Notes: generated by a model from the sequence alone, not told the origin. Shown: positions 9,324 through 20,226, counted from the stretch's first letter. The stretch: DNA of 64,000 bases from Nostoc calcicola FACHB-3891 (GCF_014697355.1 NZ_JACJRQ010000004.1:62001-126000), one strand, 5' to 3'. Numbers and translations: made by a program.

Positions 9324-10386
9324 AGAAGAATTCAGAAGTCAGAATGGGCTAAACGCCCCGCTATCGCTAACAGGAGTCAGAATAAATCAGTGGGGGATTG
9401 AGACTCTTACAGGTGATTAAAGTTTATGATTTTTCTCTGATGATAGTAATACAAAAGAGGTAGAACAGAGAGACTTTGTAGATCTGATGTGTCTATAAAG
9501 TTACTTGAATAAAGTAAGAAAAGTAAGAAAAGTAGTTTATATAAAGTGTATTGACTAGCTTGATGATATGCTGTAAGTTGATAACTGAAATACACAACAA
9601 GTTAGTAACAAAGACTTATTAATTAGAAAAAACCCCAAATTTTGGGATTTACTATTATGCAGTATTAATACAGCAATGAGTAGCAGGGCTTGTTAGAGGC
9701 CGCTGCTGAATGTTTTCGGGAAGGACTGCTTGTTCAACCAGACTAGGTGCGAACCTACAAAAATTTAGCAATGTGCTGCAAGATTTGGGAAAAACAGATA
9801 AAGCAACTTATATAACGATGGACAGCAGAAAGAAGCTAGAAAAAACGATCCCAAATACGCAAAAAATTGACGGCAAATTATCGCAATTTAAATAGACAGA
9901 CACCAGCATTTTGAGATATTTTTACAGGCGCTTAACAATTTAAAAATAAAAAATCGGCGAAATCCTTAACGTAGTTAAATTCAACATAAATGACAACTTT
10001 CCGATTCACGAACACTAATGACAACGGCTGTGGCTGATTATGTGATGCGATCGCTTAAGCTAACAGTACAACCGACAAGGACACGATTACCTTTGACTAA
10101 AGGTAATTGCGAATTATTAATTGATAAGAAGGCTAATTATGGGGTACAAGCTCCCATTACCCGTCGGAAATTGCGAATTGCGAATTGCAGCGAATTGTGA
10201 ATTAGTAGTTCGCCAAGTGAACTTAGCGGGGTAAAGGGGAAAGGGGAAAGGTTTTAAATCCCTTACCCTTTACCCCCGCCCCTTATCCCCAGAGGGGGCC
10301 CTACCTTCCCCTTTCCCCAGCCCTCACCCAGCATTTTTGGGTTGGCAGAGTACTAGTATAACTTTCTCGACAACCCCGCCCTACTG
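9324..10386 (+). other. 1-kb gene-poor region with repeats
   Basis: Contents: a repeat with AATGGGCTAAACGCCCCGCTATCGCTAAC cut here to its core GGGCTAAACGCCCCGC (9345-9385, related to 63640-63680), a CCCAAATTTTGGG hairpin near 9633-9647, and CCTTTACCCCCGCCCCTTATCCCC-type repeat (10225-10320, inverted copy at 31773-31860). Two open frames of about 60 codons (9710-9895, 10018-10200) have no recognisable protein pattern; the second runs into GCGAATT repeats. I see no supported gene. Confidence 0.6.
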
Positions 10387-11484
10387 ATGACCGACGATTC
10401 TATGAATCAACAAACTACGACTGCTGACCTACTAGATCAAACACTGCAACAGGTAACCCGTCGCCCAGAGTTAGAAATAACTAGCTCCCGCCAATTTACT
10501 AGCTGGCTATTAGAGCAGAATCTCAGTCTGGCTTTTAGCACCTACCAAGCGGGGAAGCTGTTTTTCATCGGCTTGCAACCGACGGGTAAATTATCCGTCT
10601 TCGAGCGCACTTTTGATCGGTGCATGGGTTTATGGGCAGAAGGCCAAAGCCTGTACATGAGTTCTTTGTATCAACTGTGGCGGTTGGAAAATGCCCTAGA
10701 ACCCGGCAACAATCACAATGGCTATGACGCATTGTATGTACCGCAAGTCGGGTATGTCACTGGAGACTTGGACGTGCATGATGTGGCTCGTTCGGGAGAA
10801 CAAATCGTATTTGTCAATACACTATTTAGTTGTCTAGCCACACTCAGCAATACCCATAGTTTTGTCCCGCTATGGCAACCGCCATTTATTGCCAAACTGG
10901 CAGCAGAAGACAGATGCCATCTCAATGGCTTGGCAATGCGAGACGGACAGCCGCGCTACGTCACAACTACCAGCACGAGTGATGTGGCAGATGGGTGGCG
11001 TGACCACCGAGCCAACGGCGGTTGCGTCATGGATATTACCAGCAATGAAGTGATTGTCAGTGGGCTATCGATGCCCCATTCACCCCGATGGTACAGAGAC
11101 AAGCTGTGGTTACTCAATTCGGGAACGGGAGAATTTGGCTATGTTGACTGGGAAAGGGGAGCATTTGAGCCAGTCGCTTTCTGTCCGGGTTATCTACGCG
11201 GCTTAACCTTTGCGGGAGAGTTTGCCATTGTCGGGCTATCTCTACCCAGGCATAACAAGACATTTTCGGGTTTGGCCTTGGATGAGAACTTGCGTGCCAA
11301 AAATGCAGAACCCCGTTGTGGGTTGCTGGTGATTAATTTAACGACCGGGGATATCGTTCACAGCTTGAGGATAGAGGGTGTGGTCACAGAATTGTACGAC
11401 GTGGTGGCCTTGTCAGGGGTACGGCGACCAATGGCAATCGGCCTCAAAAGTGATGAAATTCGCCGCCTAATTACCCTCGGCTAA
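10387..11484 (+). CDS. TIGR03032/DUF4915 family protein
   Basis: 365 residues, ATG at 10387. Recognised from the pattern SSRQFTSWLLEQNLSLAFSTYQAGKLFFIGL, FERTFDRCMGLW, LYMSSLYQLWRLEN, GDLDVHDVA, and CHLNGLAM. The family is beta-propeller-like with uncertain function and is found next to large Ca-binding or TPR proteins. It has no signal peptide. Its stop is 48 bp before the start of the giant FG-GAP/RTX protein on the same strand, so the two may be co-transcribed and this protein may assist that one (inference). Confidence 0.8.
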   Translation: MTDDSMNQQTTTADLLDQTLQQVTRRPELEITSSRQFTSWLLEQNLSLAFSTYQAGKLFFIGLQPTGKLSVFERTFDRCMGLWAEGQSLYMSSLYQLWRLENALEPGNNHNGYDALYVPQVGYVTGDLDVHDVARSGEQIVFVNTLFSCLATLSNTHSFVPLWQPPFIAKLAAEDRCHLNGLAMRDGQPRYVTTTSTSDVADGWRDHRANGGCVMDITSNEVIVSGLSMPHSPRWYRDKLWLLNSGTGEFGYVDWERGAFEPVAFCPGYLRGLTFAGEFAIVGLSLPRHNKTFSGLALDENLRAKNAEPRCGLLVINLTTGDIVHSLRIEGVVTELYDVVALSGVRRPMAIGLKSDEIRRLITLG

Positions 11485-11532
11485 TTTCTCAAGGTTTTCA
11501 ATCGCTAAAAACAACCAATCTAGCAGAAAATC

Positions 11533-14500
11533 ATGCCTAATTCATCATTCAACCTCTCAGACCTCAATGGCAGCAACGGCTTCGTCATCAATGGCATCGA
11601 TGCAGGAGACTTATCAGGCTACTCGGTGAGCGAGGCAGGAGACATCAACGGCGATGGCATTGACGACTTGATTATCGGGGCATTAGATGCCGACCCCAAC
11701 GGCAACAGTGCTGCTGGGGAAAGTTATGTCGTCTTTGGCGGTAGCACTGTCGGCTCGGGTGGCAGTCTCAATCTCTCCAGTCTCAACGGCAGCAACGGCT
11801 TTGTCATCAATGGCATTGATGCTTATAGCGAATCAGGCAACTCGGTGAGCAATGCTGGAGACATCAACGGCGATGGCATTGACGACTTGATTATCGGGGC
11901 ATTCGATGCCGACCCCAACGGCAATTATAGTGCTGGCGAAAGTTATGTCGTGTTTGGCGGGAGCAGCGTGGGGTCAGGAGGCAGTCTCAATCTCTCCAGT
12001 CTCAACGGCAGCAACGGCTTTGTCATCAATGGCATCGATGCTTTTGACCAATCAGGCTACTCGGTGAGCAATGCCGGAGACATCAACGGCGATGGCATTG
12101 ACGATTTGATTATCGGGGCAGGAGGTGGCGACCCCAACGGCAATTATACTGCTGGGGAAAGTTATGTCGTGTTTGGCGGGAGCAGCGTGGGGTCAGGAGG
12201 CAGTCTCAATCTCTCCAGTCTCAACGGCAGCAACGGCTTCGTCATCAATGGCATTGATGCTTATGACAACTCAGGCAAGTCGGTGAGCAATGCTGGAGAT
12301 ATCAACGGCGATGGCATTGACGATTTGATTATCGGGGCATTGTTTGCCGACCCCAACGGCATTGATTCTGCTGGCGAAAGTTATGTTGTCTTTGGCGGGA
12401 GCAGCGTGGGGTCAGGAGGCAGTCTCAATCTCTCCAGTCTCAATGGCAGCAACGGCTTTGCGATCAATGGTATTGATGCCAATGACCGATCGGGCTTCTC
12501 GGTGAGCGAGGCGGGAGATATCAACGGCGATGGCATTGATGACTTGATTATCGGGGCATTCTTTGCCGACCCCAACGGCAACAGTAATGCTGGCGAAAGT
12601 TATGTTGTCTTTGGCGGGAGCAGCGTGGGGTCAGGAGGCACTCTCAATCTCTCCAGTCTCAATGGCAGCAACGGCTTCGTCATCAATGGCATCGATGCCA
12701 ATGACCGATCGGGCTTCTCGGTGAGCAAGGCGGGAGATATCAACGGCGATGGCATTGACGACTTGATTATCGGGGCAAGAGATGCCGACCCCAACGGCAA
12801 CAGTAATGCTGGCGAAAGTTATGTTGTCTTTGGCGGGAACAGCGTGGGGTCAGGAGGCAGTCTCAATCTCTCCAGTCTCAACGGCAGCAACGGCTTTGTC
12901 ATCAATGGCATCGATGCAGGAGACTTATCAGGCAAGTCGGTGAGCAATGCCGGAGACATCAACGGCGATGGCATTGATGACTTGATTATCGGGGCAAGAA
13001 ATGCCGACCCCAACGGCAACAGTGATGCTGGCGAAAGTTATGTCATCTTCGGCTTCAGGGATCTTCCCACCGTCAGCCTTACTGCTACCGACAACTCTGC
13101 CGATGAAAACGCACTTGGTACTGGCACTTACCGCCTCACTCGCAGCAGCAGCAGTGGAGCATTAACTGTTAACTTCACTGTTAGCGGCGATGCTAGTGCC
13201 TCTGACTACCAGTTAAGCGTCGGTGGAGTAGCCCTGAGCGGCAACAGCATCATTTTTGCTGACGGACAAAGCAGCCTCGATATTACCCTCACCCCGATTA
13301 ATGACATCCAAGCCGAGGCAGCAGAAACGGCCACTCTCACCCTAGCAGCAGATAGTGCTTACACTGTTGATAGCGTTGCTAATACGGCCACCGTCACCAT
13401 TGAGGCCAATGACACAGTGGTAACTAACACTAACGACAGTGGCGAAGGGTCATTGCGACAAGCCATCCTCAACGCCAACGCCAATCCTGGGGCTGACACC
13501 ATTACTTTTGCGGGCAGTATTTTTACTGATGCCACTCCCGATACCATTACCTTAACTTCTGGGGAATTAGACATTACTGATGCTTTGACTATCAATGGAT
13601 TAGGGGCAAGTAACCTTAGTATTAGTGGCAACAATGCCTCCCTTGTCTTCGACGTGGATGATGGCAATGAGAGCAATCAAATTGATGTAGCAATTAACGG
13701 CCTGACGATTACTGGTGGGTCTGATTCTGTTGGTGGCATCGGGAACTTTGAAAACTTGATCGTCAACAACAGCACTATCTCTGGTAATTCTGGGTTCGGC
13801 GGCAGCATTTATAACGTTGGAACAATCACTATCAACAACAGCACCATCTCTGGTAATACTGGGTTCATAACTGGCGGCATTAATAACCTTGGAACAGCCA
13901 CCATCAACAACAGCACCATCTCTGGTAATTCTGGGTTCGGCGGCGGCGGTATCAGGAACGAAGGTACTCTCAGCCTAACCAACAGCACTATCTCTGGTAA
14001 TACTGGGTCTGGCGGCATTGTTAACGTAGGACTAGCTACCATTACCAACAGCACCATCTCTGGTAATAGCTCACAAGGTGACGCTGGTGGCATCGGCAAC
14101 GGAGGTGGTACACTCAACCTCATCAGCAGCACAATTACCAATAACACTGCTGACTCCGATAATGATGGTGGTGGTGATGGTGGTGGTGTATACAATGTTG
14201 ATGGTACTGTCACTGCCCAAAACACCATCATCGCTGGTAACTTCGATTCTGGTAACGAAGCCCCCGATATTTCAGGTGCAGTAACAGGCAATGCCAACAA
14301 CCTCATCGGTAGCCTAACTGGGACATCCGGCACTATCGGCACGGGTAGCGATATCACTTTTGCCTCGGCTGGCATTACCAATATCAACCAAGTCCTCGCT
14401 GCTCTAGCCAATAACGGCGGTACAACCCAAACTCACGCTTTAGTAGCGGGTTCTCCTGCCATCAACGCCGGAAACAATGCCCTCATCCTAAGCGGTGTCA

Positions 14501-16581
14501 CCACTGACCAACGGGGTATCACTCGCATCATTGGCAGTACAGTGGATATCGGTGCTTATGAATCACCTTTCATCTCTCCTGTTGCTGCCAACGATACTGC
14601 TACCACAGATGAAAATACTGTTGTTAACATCAACGTCCTGGGGAACGACACCGATGCTAATGGCGACAGCTTGAGTGTGATTAAAGTTAATGGCAACAGT
14701 GTCACAGTCGGCACACCAATTACTCTAGCTTCTGGTGCGCTGCTAACTCTCAACGCCAATGGGACTTTTAACTATAACCCCAACGGTCAATTTGAGTCTT
14801 TGGGTGTGGGTGCCACTGCCAGCGACAGCTTCACCTACACAGCTAGTGATAATGGCAAGGGCGGCACCAGCACAGCAACAGTTAACCTGACTATCAACGG
14901 CGTTAACGATACTGCTACTATTACAGGCACAGCTACAGCAGCAGTTACCGAAGATACAACTACCCCAAACCTGACAGCTACAGGTTCCCTCACCGTCACC
15001 GATGTCGATGCAGGTCAGAACATCTTCAACACCACAGTCACTTCTGCTACTGGTAATCTTGGTAGTTTGAGTATCACCAATGCCGGAGCTTACAGCTACA
15101 GCGTTGCTAACAGTGCGGTACAGTATCTTCGTGCTGGTCAAACTAAAGCTGAAACCTTCACTGTTAAATCTGTTGATGGCACAGCTAGCCGAAACATCAT
15201 CGTCACCATCAACGGTGTCAACGATGCACCAACAGTGCAAAATCCCATTCCTGACAAAACCACCACAGAAAACAGTGTCTTCAACTTCACTTTTGCCGCC
15301 AACGCTTTTAATGATGTCGATTTAGGCGATACATTAACTTATACTGCCACCCTTGACAACGGTAATCCTTTACCCTCTTGGCTAAGTTTCAACGCCAACA
15401 CTCGCACCTTTAGCGGCACACCCACAGCAGCAAATGTTGGTAACATCAACGTCAAGGTAACAGCTACCGATACTGCGGCTGCCAAAGTCAGCGATATCTT
15501 TGTATTAAGCGTCACTCCCCTGAACTTGACAGGAACTCCAAATCCAGACACTCTCACAGGCACAGCTAGCAACAATATCATCGATGGCAAAGCTAGTAAC
15601 GATACCCTCACAGGTGGCGGTGGTCGAGATACCTTTATTATTCGCGCTGGCGATGGCATCGACACCATTACCGACTTTGGCGGTGTTGGCGCTGGTTCCA
15701 ACCCATCAGCAGCAGTGATTGCCAATGTTGACACGTTGCAATTTACTGGTACTGGCTTAACTGCCAAGAATCTGCAACTGACTCAAAACGGTACTAACCT
15801 AGAAGTCAGCTTTGAAGACGTTGCTAATACCAAAGTTATCCTGCGAAACTTCCAATTACAAAACCTGGATAACCTGGGAGCATCTGGAACCAGACCCATC
15901 ATCGCCAGTATCCTGTTTGATGGCCAGACTAGCCCTACTGATAGCTTTGATGTCATTGATGCCAACGCCAATCCAACTAGCATCGGGCGACAGAACACAG
16001 TCACATTCCTCAATGACCTCAACAATAACATCGCAGGTTTTGACAACTCCAATGATGTAATTAATGGTCAGGGGGGTAACGACAGAATCGACGGCAAGAG
16101 TGGCAACGATCATCTACGTGGTGGTTCTGGCAATGATACTCTCATTGGTGGTGCTGGCGATGATACTCTCGTTGGTGGTGCTGGCAATGATGTGCTGACA
16201 GGTGGAATTGGTGCTGACAGATTCCTTTACAACACCAGTGCTGCTTTTAATGGTTCTGCTATTGGTGTAGATACTATTACTGACTTCAGCAGATCTCAAG
16301 GTGACAAGATTGTTCTGGATAAGACTACCTTTAGTGCCATTAGTTCTAATCCAGGGAATGGTTTCAGTAATGCAGGTGAGTTTCGCAGTGTTGGTGTTGA
16401 CTTGTTCCAACTCACCATTTTAGAAGGCATCAGCAGTGCGCGAATTGTCTACGACGCTGTGAATGGGCGCTTGTTCTACAACCAAAATGGCATTTTGCCT
16501 GGTTTTGGCAGTGGTGGTCAATTTGCCACTATCACTGGCGCTCCAAGTTTAACTGCTAACGATTTTGTTGTGCAAGCATAA
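11533..16581 (+). CDS. Giant secreted Ca-binding protein: FG-GAP, Calx-beta, beta-helix, VCBS and RTX repeats
   Basis: 1682 residues, ATG at 11533. Order: seven FG-GAP repeats of 73 residues (about 7-515), each with [14 protein letters not shown]; seven fits one integrin-alpha-like beta-propeller. Then a Calx-beta domain (about 515-625), a right-handed beta-helix with repeated NSTISGN (about 630-930, opened by [18 protein letters not shown]), cadherin/VCBS-like domains (about 1010-1230), a putative Ig domain (about 1235-1330), and RTX nonapeptide repeats (about 1340-1370 and 1505-1555, [20 protein letters not shown]). The C-terminus TANDFVVQA and absence of an N-terminal signal fit type I (ABC) secretion. 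It probably acts outside the cell in adhesion or the sheath; this is inferred from domains. No secretion genes are adjacent. Confidence 0.9.
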   Translation: MPNSSFNLSDLNGSNGFVINGIDAGDLSGYSVSEAGDINGDGIDDLIIGALDADPNGNSAAGESYVVFGGSTVGSGGSLNLSSLNGSNGFVINGIDAYSESGNSVSNAGDINGDGIDDLIIGAFDADPNGNYSAGESYVVFGGSSVGSGGSLNLSSLNGSNGFVINGIDAFDQSGYSVSNAGDINGDGIDDLIIGAGGGDPNGNYTAGESYVVFGGSSVGSGGSLNLSSLNGSNGFVINGIDAYDNSGKSVSNAGDINGDGIDDLIIGALFADPNGIDSAGESYVVFGGSSVGSGGSLNLSSLNGSNGFAINGIDANDRSGFSVSEAGDINGDGIDDLIIGAFFADPNGNSNAGESYVVFGGSSVGSGGTLNLSSLNGSNGFVINGIDANDRSGFSVSKAGDINGDGIDDLIIGARDADPNGNSNAGESYVVFGGNSVGSGGSLNLSSLNGSNGFVINGIDAGDLSGKSVSNAGDINGDGIDDLIIGARNADPNGNSDAGESYVIFGFRDLPTVSLTATDNSADENALGTGTYRLTRSSSSGALTVNFTVSGDASASDYQLSVGGVALSGNSIIFADGQSSLDITLTPINDIQAEAAETATLTLAADSAYTVDSVANTATVTIEANDTVVTNTNDSGEGSLRQAILNANANPGADTITFAGSIFTDATPDTITLTSGELDITDALTINGLGASNLSISGNNASLVFDVDDGNESNQIDVAINGLTITGGSDSVGGIGNFENLIVNNSTISGNSGFGGSIYNVGTITINNSTISGNTGFITGGINNLGTATINNSTISGNSGFGGGGIRNEGTLSLTNSTISGNTGSGGIVNVGLATITNSTISGNSSQGDAGGIGNGGGTLNLISSTITNNTADSDNDGGGDGGGVYNVDGTVTAQNTIIAGNFDSGNEAPDISGAVTGNANNLIGSLTGTSGTIGTGSDITFASAGITNINQVLAALANNGGTTQTHALVAGSPAINAGNNALILSGVTTDQRGITRIIGSTVDIGAYESPFISPVAANDTATTDENTVVNINVLGNDTDANGDSLSVIKVNGNSVTVGTPITLASGALLTLNANGTFNYNPNGQFESLGVGATASDSFTYTASDNGKGGTSTATVNLTINGVNDTATITGTATAAVTEDTTTPNLTATGSLTVTDVDAGQNIFNTTVTSATGNLGSLSITNAGAYSYSVANSAVQYLRAGQTKAETFTVKSVDGTASRNIIVTINGVNDAPTVQNPIPDKTTTENSVFNFTFAANAFNDVDLGDTLTYTATLDNGNPLPSWLSFNANTRTFSGTPTAANVGNINVKVTATDTAAAKVSDIFVLSVTPLNLTGTPNPDTLTGTASNNIIDGKASNDTLTGGGGRDTFIIRAGDGIDTITDFGGVGAGSNPSAAVIANVDTLQFTGTGLTAKNLQLTQNGTNLEVSFEDVANTKVILRNFQLQNLDNLGASGTRPIIASILFDGQTSPTDSFDVIDANANPTSIGRQNTVTFLNDLNNNIAGFDNSNDVINGQGGNDRIDGKSGNDHLRGGSGNDTLIGGAGDDTLVGGAGNDVLTGGIGADRFLYNTSAAFNGSAIGVDTITDFSRSQGDKIVLDKTTFSAISSNPGNGFSNAGEFRSVGVDLFQLTILEGISSARIVYDAVNGRLFYNQNGILPGFGSGGQFATITGAPSLTANDFVVQA
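11551..13051 (+). repeat. Seven 219-bp tandem repeats inside the giant gene
   Basis: Seven copies of a 219-bp unit encode the FG-GAP blades. Long blocks are identical at DNA level while the codons just after GGCAT(C/T)GATGC vary (GDLSGY, YSESGN, FDQSGY, YDNSGK, NDRSGF twice, GDLSGK), a sign of recent duplication or homogenisation. Confidence 0.92.
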
Positions 16582-16594
16582 ATTTCAATCCACT

Positions 16595-16636
16595 GACTCC
16601 CAAACTGGGTTATGTGAAAACACAGTTTTGGGAGTC
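16595..16636 (+). terminator. Hairpin after the giant gene
   Basis: GACTCCCAAACTG (16595-16607) and CAGTTTTGGGAGTC (16623-16636) form a stem with one bulge. No T run follows, so termination is plausible but unproven. Confidence 0.5.
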
Positions 16637-16695
16637 GGTAATGATACCTGCATGGCGCAATGGATCAACAGCCTCAAGCACTCTGCGTCTGTTCA

Positions 16696-16735
16696 GGCGA
16701 TCGCACCTCGTTTACCTGTAGGCTTCAATGCAATT
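16696..16735 (+). pseudogene. 40-bp duplicate of part of the amidase gene
   Basis: This stretch repeats 8648-8687 of the acetamidase gene at 38 of 40 positions and keeps its reading (APRLPVGFNAI). It sits in the 270-bp gap between the giant gene and the DUF3237 gene. The rest of the gap holds nothing I recognise. Confidence 0.75.
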
Positions 16736-16854
16736 TATGAACGAAACTAGGTTGTTTCAGCCTTCAACTCACATAAGCCGTAATTTATAAATTCGGATTG
16801 CCATATTCTGTTTAATAAGTAGTTAGGCGTTTCTCACGCACACTGTAATTCCTT

Positions 16855-17316
16855 ATGAAACTTGAACCACTTTTAACTTTACGTGTCGATATCACTGCTC
16901 CTCTGGAGGTCGGAACAGGACCATACGGGACTCGCCTTATCTTTAATATAGGCGGAGGAACCTTTGAGGGAGGGCGATTGCGGGGAAAAATCCTGCCGGG
17001 GGGCGCCGATTGGATTTTGGTCGATGGCGAGGGAGTTTGGCATATGGATGTTCGCCTGTTGCTGGAAACCGAAGATGGAGCGAGGATCTACGTTCAGTAT
17101 TATGGGGTGATGGTGATGAATGAAAAAATAGGCACTGCCCTTGCTAGCGGGGGCGCCACCGAGTATGGCGATACCTATTTCATGACCCAGCTACGTTTTG
17201 AGACTGGCGATGGGCGTTACCGTTGGCTGAATCGGGTTGTGGCGGTGGGTGAGGGACGCTTGGAATCTGGTGTGGTCGAATATCGCGTTTGTGAGCTGGT
17301 GAACGATTCAAATTGA
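16855..17316 (+). CDS. DUF3237 family protein
   Basis: 153 residues, ATG at 16855. Recognised by PLLTLRVDITAPLEVGTGPYGTR, GGTFEGGRLRGKILPGGADW, DVRLLLETEDGARIYVQYYGV and TYFMTQLRFETGDGRYRWLN. The family is a small all-beta barrel of unknown biochemical role, full length here. It ends 5 bp from the stop of the convergent FMN reductase gene. Confidence 0.88.
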   Translation: MKLEPLLTLRVDITAPLEVGTGPYGTRLIFNIGGGTFEGGRLRGKILPGGADWILVDGEGVWHMDVRLLLETEDGARIYVQYYGVMVMNEKIGTALASGGATEYGDTYFMTQLRFETGDGRYRWLNRVVAVGEGRLESGVVEYRVCELVNDSN

Positions 17317-17321
17317 AGAGT

Positions 17322-17900
17322 TTAATTGAGTTTCAGCAATATTTTTGTTAAGCGATCGCCTAAATGTTCAATAGATTGTTGCTGTTTGGGATCTTTTAAT
17401 GTCCCATCAGGATTAAAAGCTTCGTAAGCTTTGGATATGGCTACCTGATCGGGAAGTACCAAAACTTTGATGTTTCCCAAAATAGAACGCAGGTGAACCA
17501 ACCCCCGCAAACCACCAAGGCTGCCTGGGGAAGCGCTCATAATCGTAGCAACTTTATCTGCAAAAGCAGCCAAGGGGGCTTCATTGGGAGATGGACGGGA
17601 TGCCCAATCAATGGCGTTTTTCAAAACTCCTGTGACCGAACTGTTATATTCAGGTGAAGCAATCGAAAATCCCTGATGAGAAATCATTAAATCCTTCAAT
17701 GTACGGGCGTTGGCTGGTAGTCCTTCTTCAGCTTCCAAATCTTCATCAAACAAAGGTAAGGGCAAATCCCGTAGATCTAAATAAGTCACTTGGGCGCCTG
17801 CTGCCTTGGCACCAGTGGCGGCGATTTTTACCAATTTTTTGTTGTAAGAATCTATACGGGTGCTACCAGCAAAAGCTAGGATTTTGGGTGTAAATGCCAT
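17322..17900 (-). CDS. NADPH-dependent FMN reductase family protein
   Basis: 192 residues, ATG at 17900. Flavodoxin-like fold: ILAFAGSTRIDSYNKKLVKIA is the phosphate-binding loop for FMN, SPEYNSSVTGVLKNAIDWASRP the second flavin loop, and ASPGSLGGLRG the third. Members (ChrR, azoreductase, quinone reductase types) reduce quinones, azo dyes or metals with NAD(P)H and protect against redox stress. A TetR gene lies upstream on the same strand with 77 bp between, so it may be part of the same regulon. Confidence 0.9.
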   Translation of the reverse strand: MAFTPKILAFAGSTRIDSYNKKLVKIAATGAKAAGAQVTYLDLRDLPLPLFDEDLEAEEGLPANARTLKDLMISHQGFSIASPEYNSSVTGVLKNAIDWASRPSPNEAPLAAFADKVATIMSASPGSLGGLRGLVHLRSILGNIKVLVLPDQVAISKAYEAFNPDGTLKDPKQQQSIEHLGDRLTKILLKLN

Positions 17901-17977
17901 AGTTCTAGGTGGATTGGCTGACTCAGCTGCATTATCCTGTTTTCAGGCGATCGCTTTTTCTTCCCTTTAGTTTTTCT

Positions 17978-18583
17978 TTACATAATTACATTAATAATCA
18001 CCTTGTCTCTGAGCAGAAAATCTAGAAGACGGCGAACATAAGCACCCCATGATTCGGCACTCGGTGGAAAGACTGATGCATAAAGCATAATACTGCTGAT
18101 TGTGTCGAAGAATAAATCAGAATCGGCATCTGCTTGCAGTTCCCCCCTCTCCTTGGCTCGTTTTAGCACGATCGCAAACCCTTGCCGTCGGGGCTGTAGG
18201 TATTTTGTCCAATACATCTGAGCAAACTGAGGATTGGTTAATGCACTGTTAACAATCATGGCAACGGTTTGTTTTCCTAAAGGGTTCAGTGTCAGTTGTG
18301 CAGCACTCTCGATTAAAGAATCGATATCATCCCAGAAACTACCTGTATCAGGTATCACAACTTCTTGTCTGAGACTTTCAATGGCATCTGCAATCAACTC
18401 TTCTTTGGAACTATATCTTCGATAAATCGTGGTTTTGCCTACTCCAGCACGAGCCGCGATCCCATCAATACTCATGTGAGTAAAACCAACCTCTATCAGT
18501 AAATCAATTGTCGCCTGGAGAATTGCCTGATGAGACTCAACACTACGGGGTCTTCCAGGACGCTTTTTAGCGGGTTTGCTCAT
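17978..18583 (-). CDS. TetR/AcrR family transcriptional regulator
   Basis: 201 residues, ATG at 18583. N-terminal TetR DNA-binding domain: residues 15-60 with ILQATIDLLIEVGFTHMSIDGIAARAGVGKTTIYRRYSSKEEL shown here only by its ends ILQATIDLLIEVG and GVGKTTIYRRY. The C-terminal helical ligand domain has TQ/AD features of the AefR-like group. A long perfect palindrome lies 66 bp upstream, in front of the divergent Coq4-like gene, and is the obvious operator. Confidence 0.92.
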   Translation of the reverse strand: MSKPAKKRPGRPRSVESHQAILQATIDLLIEVGFTHMSIDGIAARAGVGKTTIYRRYSSKEELIADAIESLRQEVVIPDTGSFWDDIDSLIESAAQLTLNPLGKQTVAMIVNSALTNPQFAQMYWTKYLQPRRQGFAIVLKRAKERGELQADADSDLFFDTISSIMLYASVFPPSAESWGAYVRRLLDFLLRDKVIINVIM

Positions 18584-18648
18584 GTAACAAGCACTTCACA
18601 TTAACTTTTATCTCTAGCAAACCACAAATGTGATTGACATTTGTATTT

Positions 18649-18681
18649 AATATTATCGATACTAATAGTATCGATAATATT
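18649..18681 (+). promoter_or_regulatory. Palindromic operator, probably for the TetR regulator
   Basis: Arms AATATTATCGATACTA and TAGTATCGATAATATT, 16 bp each and perfect, around one central base. Located between the TetR start (18583) and the gene at 18694. The palindrome argues that the longer start at 18634 for that gene is not used. Confidence 0.75.
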
Positions 18682-18693
18682 ATCCACAGACTT

Positions 18694-19188
18694 ATGTCTT
18701 TGCAAACTCGACCCAGATATACCAACAAAAATAGCACTCAAACTTTACGTCAAGGGCTGGAAGAATACTATGCGGTCAATTTGGATATCACTCATCCCAG
18801 CACTCAACCAGAGGATTTTGCCAAAATCTTGCTTGCTCATGATGCTAGCCATGTAATTTATGGCTGTCACACAAATATGTACGACGAACTTAAGCTTTTG
18901 CCGCTGACATTTTGCACGAGTGACTTCAAATTTAGAGATTGGTTGCGTGAGCGCCAGAATCCATCTGTAAATGTAATGTATGAAGACTTGATCGAGCGTT
19001 CTAGTGTGATTCGGTTATACAGTTCCATCTTTTTTGAATTACTGCGATTAGTGCCAGAGTTGATTTCAATGTGGCTGAGAACTCGTAAACATAAAACTTT
19101 CTTCCCGTTTCTTAGCTTTGAACCAATGTTAGACCGTTCACTGTTAGAAATTCGTCAAGAGTTTGGCCTTTTACCTTTCATTAAATAG
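18694..19188 (+). CDS. Coq4-like protein
   Basis: 164 residues from the ATG at 18694; the frame extends to 18634 but that would translate through the palindromic operator. Residues 49-65 read HDASHVIYGCHTNMYDE, an exact fit to the metal-binding motif H-D-x2-H-x11-E of Coq4, a protein needed for ubiquinone biosynthesis in eukaryotes and some bacteria. Cyanobacteria make plastoquinone, not ubiquinone, so the substrate here is unknown. Divergent from TetR and likely repressed by it. Its stop overlaps the 3' end of the convergent panE-like gene by 18 bp. Confidence 0.7.
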   Translation: MSLQTRPRYTNKNSTQTLRQGLEEYYAVNLDITHPSTQPEDFAKILLAHDASHVIYGCHTNMYDELKLLPLTFCTSDFKFRDWLRERQNPSVNVMYEDLIERSSVIRLYSSIFFELLRLVPELISMWLRTRKHKTFFPFLSFEPMLDRSLLEIRQEFGLLPFIK

Positions 19189-20166
19189 ACTTCTTTGTTT
19201 GGTCGCTTCCAGCAGCTTCACGCTGGCATAAATAGCATCAATATGGGGTGTGGGAATTTGAGTAAGTTTACCCAATTCTGCCACCGCGCCGACGATGGCA
19301 TCGATTTCCGTGGGGCGTCCGGCTTCAATATCTTGCAGCATTGAGGTTTTGTGGGCACCAACATTTTCAGCCCCGTTAATTCGCTGTTCTAAAGTAATGC
19401 CAAATTTTATACCCAAATTTTCGGCGATCGCCTGGGCTTCTGTCATCATTTGTCGCGCTAGTTCGCGGGTGAGGGGATAGCGGCAAATATCCTCTAAAGT
19501 CGCACCAGTTAGGGCGCTGATGGGGTTAAAGGCGACATTACCCCATAATTTGATCCAGATTTCCGTGCGAATTTGATTGCGGATTGGTGCTTTAAATCCT
19601 GCTTGTTTGAGAGTTTGGGCTAATAATTGGATGCGATCGCTTTTACTGCCATCGATTTCACCAAGAGTAAAGCGATCGCCTTCAATATGCTTAATGACAC
19701 CTGGCTCAATTATCTCAGTTGCCGGGTAAACAACACAACCAATGGCGCGATCGGCACTGATACCAGCTTCAACTATTCCCTCCAGATCGACAGATTGAAT
19801 GCGTGTACCTTCATACTCGCCGCCATGATGACGAAAGTACCACCAAGGAATACCATTTTGGGCTGTAATCACCGTTGTGTGGGGATTGTAGAGTGTGGAA
19901 AGAGAAGGGGCGATCGCTGGAACACTGTGAGCCTTAACAGTTAAAATTACTACATCTTGTTCCCCCGCTTCCTGAATATCGCTAGTTGCCAAAGCTGGAC
20001 GAACAACTTGACTAGAACCGTCCGCCATGACTAGTTTTAGCCCATCTTTTTTAATTGCTTCCAAATGAGAACCACGAGCAATCAGCGTCACTGTTTCACC
20101 AGCCAGTGCCAACTTTGCTCCTAAATATCCCCCGATCGCACCTGCCCCAACAATACAGATCTTCAT
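19171..20166 (-). CDS. panE: 2-dehydropantoate 2-reductase (ketopantoate reductase family)
   Basis: 331 residues from the ATG at 20166 (MKICIVGAGAIGGYLGAKLA); ten further codons upstream are possible but the Rossmann strand normally begins here. The Gly-rich NADPH loop is VGAGAIGGYLG. Other family positions: TVKAHS, TAQNGIPWW, EIWIKLWGNVAFNPISALTGAT with the catalytic Lys, and RPTEIDAIVGAV. The enzyme reduces ketopantoate to pantoate on the path to coenzyme A; family members also act on other 2-keto acids, so the substrate is not certain. Confidence 0.88.
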   Translation of the reverse strand: MKICIVGAGAIGGYLGAKLALAGETVTLIARGSHLEAIKKDGLKLVMADGSSQVVRPALATSDIQEAGEQDVVILTVKAHSVPAIAPSLSTLYNPHTTVITAQNGIPWWYFRHHGGEYEGTRIQSVDLEGIVEAGISADRAIGCVVYPATEIIEPGVIKHIEGDRFTLGEIDGSKSDRIQLLAQTLKQAGFKAPIRNQIRTEIWIKLWGNVAFNPISALTGATLEDICRYPLTRELARQMMTEAQAIAENLGIKFGITLEQRINGAENVGAHKTSMLQDIEAGRPTEIDAIVGAVAELGKLTQIPTPHIDAIYASVKLLEATKQRSLFNER

Positions 20167-20226
20167 GTTCTCAAAATAATATAGGTTATAGTTCAATAAA
20201 ATTCAGTTATACCTAAAAGTTTTCTT

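Noticed and set aside
9710..10200. Two frames of about 60 codons in the 1-kb gap
   Set aside because: No recognisable pattern; the second is built partly from GCGAATT repeats.
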